From assembly GCA_030068075.1 (NCBI GenBank), contig CM057832.1, forward strand, positions 74,429,502-74,493,501: a stretch of DNA of 64,000 nucleotides, in the 5' to 3' direction. Positions 56,931-64,000 of the stretch are shown one piece after another (position 1 is the stretch's first letter; each line of letters begins with the position of its first letter). Made by a program: the position numbers and the translations under genes. The notes beneath the pieces are model-generated. The model worked only from the letters and a program-made list of their open reading frames with translations. It was not told the origin of the DNA and ran no database searches. Source of the DNA: Paguma larvata (taxonomy: Eukaryota > Chordata > Mammalia > Carnivora > Viverridae).

Positions 56931-58280
56931 GCATTGGAAATTATCTCAGAACATCTTTTACACTATGGGAGAATAAGAGACTAAACTCAGAAAGAAGAAA
57001 ACATGAGATCCAGGAAAATGACAAAGCAAATCCAGGAGAGCTGAGAAGGGCAGGAAGTCCTGACATGGTAACCTTGCAACAGAAATAGAGAAAACATCCG
57101 ATTCTAGGAGATCTCTTTAGGGGTGGGGCGGATAAAAAGTTAAAAGTTTTCTAGTACCTCTGAACCTTCATCATATCATGCCACACAAAAAATGATGATA
57201 TATAATATATATCCAGTACACTGAAGTAAACAGAGGAGACTGTGTGCCCTTGAAAGCCAACCTCTCTGTGTGCGTTGAGCCTTGGGTTCCCCCCTGGCTA
57301 AGGGATCAAGAACCTGGCTGACCTGGAATCCATTCTTGAAATCAGTTGCTGGGGAGCTGTAAATTACACAATGTGATTAAAATCTTGGTATGACTAGGTA
57401 ATATAATAAGATAATTGGTGACTTACTTTAAAAAAGAGACAGAGAGAGAATCCAGTCAAATTTTGGACTGGAATAATTGTTTCATAGTGACATTGACTCA
57501 TGGAGAAAAACATGTAATCTGAGCACACTGTTTGAGCCTTCAGCAAAAAATATTTACATAGTCATAATATGGTACTTACTGATTTTTCACCTTTTCAAAT
57601 CAATAGTTACCCTTGTCAAGGGAAAGGGTGTAAAATGTAAATATTCTTAATATTGATTATATTTTTTAAAAAAGACATAGCTAATGGAGGTTGAGGGGTA
57701 AAAGAGGCCAAAGATCATGGAGAGAGGGCTACTGACTTTATTTTGTCCATACAGGGCGAGCCTTCCCTCAGATTTCTGTCATCTACTTCTGCTACTGTGG
57801 TCTCAAGGAAATCAAATATCAAGTTTTTCACCCTTTTGCTATCCTTGACTGAGAAAGAAACAATGTGAAAAGAAGTGCTACCTCCAAGGCACCAAAGGGT
57901 GAAAATTAAAAGCAACTAAAAACGGCATTGGAAAGCTCCCAAAAAAGAAGACATGAGAAAGAGTTCATATTTCTGTTGGCAAATTGCTATTAGGAATTCG
58001 ATAAATGCTAAATGATGAAAGAGAGAGAGAGAGTATGAGAGAGAGGAGTCTGTAGTTTATCAAATAAGAAACAAAAAGAAACAGATTTAAAAATCCTATT
58101 TGAAAATTCATGGAGGGACTATATAATATGGAGAGAGGTAGGAGAAATAGTTAGTGATATAAAATATTTAAATCCTCGTGATTTGTGGCAGGAAGTCAAT
58201 AGATGATGCCTAAATTTGATATATCAAGAAACTGTACCATAAGCATATAATTTAGCAAATGGAGTAAATACTAGAAGTAA
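56929..58280. other. Unassigned non-coding sequence
   Basis: No gene or mobile element recognised. A short (GA)n at 58020-58032. Confidence 0.4.
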
Positions 58281-58375
58281 AAGCTGAAGCAGAACTTGTC
58301 CGCCGTGTCCCCAGTACCTAGAACAGTGACTGGCTTATTGTGTATCCTCACTAAATATCTGTTGAACAAATGAAT
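58281..58375 (+). mobile_element. L2 3' end remnant
   Basis: The text gtgtccccagtacctagaac, agtgactggcttattgtgta and ctcactaaatatctgttgaa is the typical L2 terminal sequence. Confidence 0.7.
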
Positions 58376-58489
58376 TTGCTGAGTAATGTGCAATAATGAG
58401 GGAGGGGATGGAGGAATTTGATACTAACGCTTATGTGCTTTATAAGCCTGGAGTGGTTCCATTTAGGTGCCTCTTTCCTTGCAAACAGA

Positions 58490-58945
58490 ATTCATATTTC
58501 TACTCCTCAGGGAATGTGATCCCAGCTCTAACTAAGGGGTAAGTCCTGATTAGTCCAATGAATCATGGTAATCCTACACCTCTAGCCAGTGATTGAATTA
58601 GAGAATTTCATGTGGCTCCACTCTGTCCAGTGAAATATTAAGGGAGGATTCTTGGAAGACTACGTTCCTCTTCTTTCTCTCAAAGTTGCCCTGAATTTAA
58701 TGCCTGGACTGACAAAACTATCTCAACACCAAGAGGGAGCTAGTCTGAGGACGAAAAAAACCAATGTCCACGGAATGGCAGGGCGTGGAAAGAACCTGAG
58801 TTCTTAAGGAAAGTCACTGAGCTCACAGTTAAACGATCATCTCTCAACGTGATTTGCATGTGAGATAATAAAATTTCCTTTTTGTTCTAACTCATTGAGT
58901 TGGGCGCTACTGCAGCAGATAAAAGTCTTTCAGTATTTTTTGATA
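58490..58945 (+). mobile_element. Probable old LTR-like or MER-type repeat
   Basis: The phrases tgatcccagctctaactaag, accaagagggagctagtctg, aaagaacctgagttcttaag and tgtgagataataaaatttcc, then cattgagttgggcgctactg, follow an old dispersed mammalian repeat with an internal AATAAA (about 58867). The order parallels 48.65-49.15 kb. The family was not resolved. Confidence 0.45.
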
Positions 58946-61481
58946 ACAGTAAACACAAGCCTGTGTTAATGTTTATGAAAATAAAAGATTAAAACTGTGC
59001 CTATTTTCATCCTATTACAATAAAAGAGTCTTTTTAAAGATCTGTGTTTAAATTGTCAGGTCCTCAAATTTTGGTGGCCAGGTTTCCAGCCCTGGTCGTC
59101 CTCTCCTCTATTTCCACTCTGACTCTTGTTTTCCAAGACAAATTTTGCAAACGCTCTTCTCCTCCGGTCCGATAACCTCAGAAATTTCACAATAAACTCT
59201 AGTTGAAAGGGGAGACCTCTTCCTGGAAGCAAAAAGGAAAGCAGAGAATATGGCTACATTTGCCTATTTAGTTTTCTTATCATGGTATTTGTTCTTTCAA
59301 CAAAGTGTGAGACAAAGTCAACAGCTGAGAGGGAATGGAGTATAACGAGTGTGAGATACGAAGCAAAAGGAAAAGGCATAAAAAAGTCATCTCGAGGACG
59401 AAAGGAAATAAATTGCAGATGTAAAAGGAGTCTGAATGGGATGTTTCCTATTATTTCAGAACTTCACCTAGAGCCCCAAAGCTGAGAGAAATGGAAGGGT
59501 CTGTGAGGCACTTGTATGAAAAGGTAGCAAAATGGCCTAGTTATCCTGAGGTTGTAACAGCCTAAATAACCATGGTCTGAGAATTCACAAAGAAGGATTG
59601 TTTAGAAAGGAATTTAGAGAAAAGGAGCTTAGAATTAATCAATTTAGGTTAAACTGCCTTCCTCATAGACAGTAGAAGGTTTGGAGGGCCCCAAAGGAGC
59701 CATCAGAATGGGTTTCCAGAAAAAAAAAAAGTAGAACTACAGGTGCCTGCTTCTTGCTTTCACCTATTCTGATGAGAGCAGAAGAAAAGAGGTGAGTAGT
59801 GGAATCATCCTGGAATTTGCTGATCCAGCAGACCAAGGGTTGTGCTGTTGGCTGCAGGATGAGTGGTCACCAAAGAGGGGAGTTGGATACGAAGATTCTT
59901 ACGGCATCTTTGCTGAAAGAATTCTCTCCCTTTAAGGCATGGCAAACTCAAGGTTTAAAAGGCTGTTTACTTCTCTCTCGTGAAGGTGGTGGTGGAGGTG
60001 GTGGGGTGTGGAAACTGAGGTGGTAGTTTCCCTCCTCTGGGGGAGGGGGACACTACAGACAACGGAAAAGCCAGCAATTTGAATATCTGACCTGACAGAA
60101 GTCAACTGACAGACAAGTCACAACTTCCGTTAGCCTTAGCTGAGTGAAAAGTTCTTTCCTGATTTCCAATTCATTCGCCCTCTCTTGATCTTGAGGCTCC
60201 GGGAGGCAGAAGAAACATAATAAAGGTTGGGGTTTGGCGGGGAGGGGTAGAGAGGAGAGAAATGGAAAAGCAAGGTGAAGAAACATTGAAAATGTGCACT
60301 GTACTCCTCTTTCTCAATGAATATCTTCCTACTATGGGTTAGTCCTGAGCTGGGGAAGAGGAGAAACTTTGAACTGAGTGATAAGCTTGAGTTGTAATTT
60401 AGACAGAACTACACTTTTTTCTTTGACCTCAGAATGTATCTGTATGGCTGAAAGTGGTCAGATGGCATAGAATATGCCTGAGAGGCCATCAGTGGGCGAG
60501 GAAGAGAAATCCTACTCACTGGGCTGGAAAGCAGTGGATAGAGAAAAGTAAAGAACTTCCTGCTTTGTCCCTCGGAGGAGAAGCCTATTCATTAAACCTG
60601 CCACACTCAGTGAAGGCATTGTGACAGGGCTGCCAGGCAGCACCCATCTGGGGCTTCTAGTCATGGATTTCAAGTGATGCCAGTCAGCCATAGTGTGGTT
60701 TCCACTGCTCGCCCACCCCCCACTCCCGCACCAAATATTCTGCTCCTCCAGTATAGACACAGAAGTAAAAAGAAGGAAGTTGGGTTTCACCAAGGTTCAG
60801 ATTTTGCTACATGAATACATAAGAATGGTGTGAGGACAAGTGAGTTGAAGATGTTTTCAAGAAAGTAACTAGAGTGAGAGATTAGGAATGGAATCCAAGT
60901 CAAGTGAGGAGGAAAATAGAGAAAGCAGGAGGAGGCACAGAGAAAAGGAGGTGGAATTACGGGGCAAAGGCATCGGTAAGAACTATTAGCAGTTTAGGAA
61001 ACTACTAGACATAACTGTTAGAATAAGTTATGGTGTCCAAGAATGATTTGTTTGACATGGAAACTTTGGAAGCTATGCAGCTTATGATGATGGCAAGATT
61101 TAGGATGAGCTGGTTGGATGACAAGCCATGGGAGAGGAGGCAGTTAAGTAACTAAGTGGTTAAAAGTGCAATTTTGTAGAACTGGTTAGAACTGGTTTGA
61201 AGCAGTTTTAACTTTAAAAGAGTTGGACCAGGTTTCCAGTTTAACCGAATTTGATCCATGCTGAACCAAAAGTGTCATTGGTTTTATCTACTGTGAGCTA
61301 AATCTGCACCTGTTTTACCTAATTTAAAAATACTTATGTTAAATTATACAGTATATTAGTATGAAGTTGGTTTTTTTTTTTTACTTTGATTAGTAACTTG
61401 GAAGATTAGATTACATTTATATTGACTTTGACTTTATTTAGAAAATCCTTGCTAAAGTTAGGGAATATTCCCACCAAGTTG
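58946..61481. other. Unassigned non-coding sequence
   Basis: No gene recognised; frames up to 93 codons only. GGT-rich tract at 59986-60009 and several AG-rich stretches. At 61170-61260 the phrase aactggtt recurs (agaactggttagaactggtt), a small local duplication. Confidence 0.4.
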
Positions 61482-61492
61482 GAGAATGCTTT

Positions 61493-61708
61493 TTTTTTAT
61501 TATTATTTTTAATGTTTACTTATTTACTTTTTAGAGAGAGAGGTAGCAAGCAGGGGAAGGATAGAGAGGGAGGGAGACAGAGAATCCAAAGCAGGCTGCA
61601 GGTTCTAAGCTCTCAGCACAGAGCCCCATGTGGGGCTTGAACCCACAAACTATGAGATCGTGACCTGAGACAAAGTTGGATGCTTAACTGAGTCACCCAA
61701 GCACCCCA
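61493..61708 (-). mobile_element. CanSINE (felid type), reverse, diverged
   Basis: T-rich tail, gagagaggtagcaagcaggg, ctctcagcacagagccccat, ggggcttgaacccacaaact and end gagtcacccaagcacccc. The target duplication agaatgctttt (61482-61492) / agaatcctttt (61709-61719) has one difference. Confidence 0.92.
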
Positions 61709-61870
61709 AGAATCCTTTTGAAGAAAACACTAAATGGTTTCACCAAGTGGGTCAATCCATTACCAAGATAATAAAAATAATAAGAATCCAAAATGCTTTC
61801 TTCTTATACAAAACATGAAAATTGTCTTGTGGTTTGAATTTATCTCTACAAGGCTTGACCATTTTTATAT

Positions 61871-62068
61871 AGAGCACCGGAGTGGCCCAGTGGGCTAAGT
61901 GGCAGATTCTTGATTCTGGCTCAGATTGTGATCTCACAGTTGGTGAGATCAAGCCTTGAGCACAGGCTGCTTAGATTCTCTCTCTCCCTCTCTCTCTCTG
62001 CCCCTCCCCCACTCATATTCTCCCTCTCTCTCTCTCTCTCTCTCTCAAAATAAACATTTTAAAAAATA
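61871..62068 (+). mobile_element. CanSINE, older subfamily, degraded
   Basis: Starts agagcaccggagtggcccag, with attcttgattctggctcaga and tggtgagatcaagccttgag, and a long TC run (62021-62046). The head is heavily mutated, and the middle lacks the usual gctctgtgctgac block. Confidence 0.85.
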
Positions 62069-62910
62069 ACTGAATGAACTTGTTCATAAATAGATTGAAG
62101 CACTATCTACCAGTGAAAATATATTTCCATCAACACTGTGAGAATCATTTAACTATGCCATTATTAAGTAAAAATGTGGAAGAGACTGAAAGGGATATAG
62201 TTGGATCTTCCTTTCCTCTTTTTCAAGTGAGGTAGGCCACATCCCTCTGACCTTCCCAACTCTGAGTTCTTCACACCAATTCAAGCCATGAACACTTCTC
62301 CTTGCTAGTTTTAACCATATGGTACTAGAACATCCTCTGCTTTATTATACCATGTCCATGGATACAGCCCATCCAACAGTCATAAACTATAGAGACTAAA
62401 AATGAATTTGAAAACATCAATTTGTTACAAAGATAGTTAACATCTAGATGTTTTGTTAATCATATTATTGGTGCGATTACATAAATGAATATTTTTTAAA
62501 ATATAGTTTTAGAATCCTATACCTGAGGCACAAGAGATTATTTTCAAAGTGCAGAGTCCAGGATCAAACCACAACCCAAACAATTTAGACTCTCTGAGGG
62601 GTAGAAAAGGCCTGGGAATCTACGACTAGGTAAGTAAAGGCTGTTTTTCAACAATTGTCCTTTGAAGTACTGAAATGGGCTTGTTTCTAGAGAATTTATC
62701 AATGATCTATCTTTACTGACAAATTCAAATGGAGAGTGGAGAAAAGTTGGGTAATTCAATATCCCTCTCTCTCTTTCTCTGTCCCAAATTCAAATCCCAT
62801 TATTCTTACTATCAGAATGTTTGGGTCTGGGTCACCCAAAAAAATTTCCTTAATTCTGATTTTCCATTTCCTTATGTACACTTTGGATCAAAAAAGTAAA
62901 AAAAAAAAAA
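62069..62910. other. Unassigned non-coding sequence
   Basis: No gene or mobile element recognised between two CanSINEs. It ends in an A-rich run (62896-62910) that may be part of the next element's target site. Confidence 0.4.
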
Positions 62911-62913
62911 GGG

Positions 62914-63112
62914 GGGGTGCCTGGGTGGTTCAGTAGGTTAAGCCTCCAACTTCAGCTCAGGTCATGATCTCACCGTCAACTGTCAAGGCAAAGCCGGCTT
63001 TGGATCCTTTGTCTCCCTCTCTCCCTGCCCCTCCCCACTCTCTCTCTTTCTCTTTCTCTCTCTCTTTCTCTCAAAACTAAATAAACATTAAAAAAGAAAG
63101 AAAGAAAGAAAA
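62914..63112 (+). mobile_element. CanSINE with internal deletion
   Basis: Starts ggggtgcctgggtggttcag, with cttcagctcaggtcatgatc. The B box and gctctgtgctgacag block are replaced by a shortened, altered middle (ccgtcaactgtcaaggcaaa) before the CT-rich part. The tail carries (AAAG)n. Loss of the B box should prevent Pol III transcription. Confidence 0.92.
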
Positions 63113-64000
63113 TTATTTCAGCCTCCTTCTTGGTGAGAAGTGAAAGGTTGCACTGTAAATTCAAGTTCAAGTACCTTTAGGGGCATTTTTTCTCTCTGGA
63201 TACTTCTGTTCAAATAATCCTCTTTGTCTCCTGTCTCCTCAGCCTTCCTCGGCTCTTTTCAACCTCTGTACCTGACCGAGTGAAGTCATGAGCACTCCAG
63301 CTGTTTTTTCAGTTTTTGGCTTTTACCAGCGCTTATCTTCCTGCTAAGGTCACTCACCCCATTTTTAATTTGCACAAACCTATTCTATTTACAGAGATTC
63401 GAATTTTTTGTTGCCTCCTTGAAATCCGCTGTCTGTACTCCTGGGTGTTTGTCTTTCAAGACTTTGTAGCTTCATCTGTTCTCCCTCTGAACCTGAGTAA
63501 AGTAGATCAACTCTGGAGGGAGCATTTGCAGTATTTAGAGATTTTTAAGGCTGGTTCCCTCTGTTTTTTAGAGAGAAGTCACTCTGCTTTTCAATCTTTT
63601 TGTTTAGATAGTTGCTTTAGGAAGAGATGGCAGCCAAATTAGTTTTTAAATTGGCTCATCAGAAAATGGAAAGACTCAGTGGTCATTCATATCATCTAAA
63701 CAACTCATTCCTCCCCAACAATCTGTGTGTGTGTGCACACGTGCACCTGTATACATGTTTATAAAACAGAGAGGAGAGAGAGAAAGAACATCTACTTCCG
63801 GAAAAAGCACCATGATGACTGCCCTGGGATACACAAAGATAATTACAACACACTCTGTACTTTCAGAGGTGTTTTCCATACAAATTTGGAGGCAGATATG
63901 TCCACGAACACTAAGAGGAAGCTGGCCAAAGGGGCTGGAGTGGAACAGCTGAGTCTAGGCTTCCTAGGCATGGCAGCATGGAAAGAACCAAGGTTTTAGG
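63113..64000. other. Unassigned non-coding sequence to window end
   Basis: No gene recognised. The 108-codon frame at 63316-63642 has no domain. A short (TG)n at 63724-63735 is followed by the palindromic gtgcacacgtgcac. Confidence 0.4.

Noticed and set aside
2892..63112. tRNA gene candidates at the many A-box/B-box motifs
   Set aside because: They are heads of CanSINEs: each continues into the CT-rich region and A-rich tail and lacks a proper cloverleaf with acceptor stem.

Overview
This is nuclear DNA from a carnivoran mammal, most probably a cat (Felidae). The main evidence is 23 copies of a tRNA-derived carnivore SINE (CanSINE). They are recognised by a head reading gcctgggtggctcagtcggt, a tRNA-type B box (gagttcgagcccc), a CT-rich middle and an A-rich AATAAA-containing tail. 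The wording gctctgtgctgacagctcag just after the tRNA part is, from memory, the felid-type subfamily. AT-rich composition, long dinucleotide microsatellites, L1, L2, MIR, hAT and LTR remnants complete a mammalian intergenic or deep intronic picture.

I found no convincing protein-coding exon, tRNA gene, rRNA gene, CRISPR array or CpG island. The longest open frames (164, 161, 153 and 147 codons) have no recognisable domain, or lie in repeats. They are what chance predicts in 64 kb.

Layout. 0-4 kb: AT/CA microsatellite, an L2 remnant and two CanSINEs. 4.0-7.3 kb: one long ancient L1 on the minus strand with a CanSINE and two microsatellites inside. 7.3-14.8 kb: mostly unassigned sequence with one degraded repeat, a MIR, an L2 end and a GGAT microsatellite. 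14.8-24.2 kb: dense repeats, including an ERVL-MaLR solo LTR split by a CanSINE, a carnivore L1 3' half with ORF2 remnants, and an L1M inserted in a still older repeat. 24.2-29.4 kb: mostly unassigned, with two MIRs tail to tail. 29.4-37.6 kb: the youngest-looking cluster, with five CanSINEs, a 2 kb hAT transposon with 8-bp target duplications, a 5'-truncated L1 with 12-bp duplications and an L1 inverted by twin priming with 16-bp duplications. 37.6-47.4 kb: a MER5-like hAT element split by an L1M, an inverted CanSINE pair, and three CanSINEs nested in one another. 47.4-61.5 kb: a 14 kb stretch with no CanSINE and no young L1, holding only old elements including an ERVL-type LTR. 61.5-64 kb: three more CanSINEs.

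There is no gene set acting together and no new molecular system that I can support. The interest lies in the insertion history (nested insertions with readable target-site duplications), inverted SINE pairs that would fold if transcribed, G-quadruplex, Z-DNA and H-DNA-prone tracts, and the CanSINE-free blocks that might be constrained non-coding sequence. Repeat family names come from memory of the families; no database search was run.
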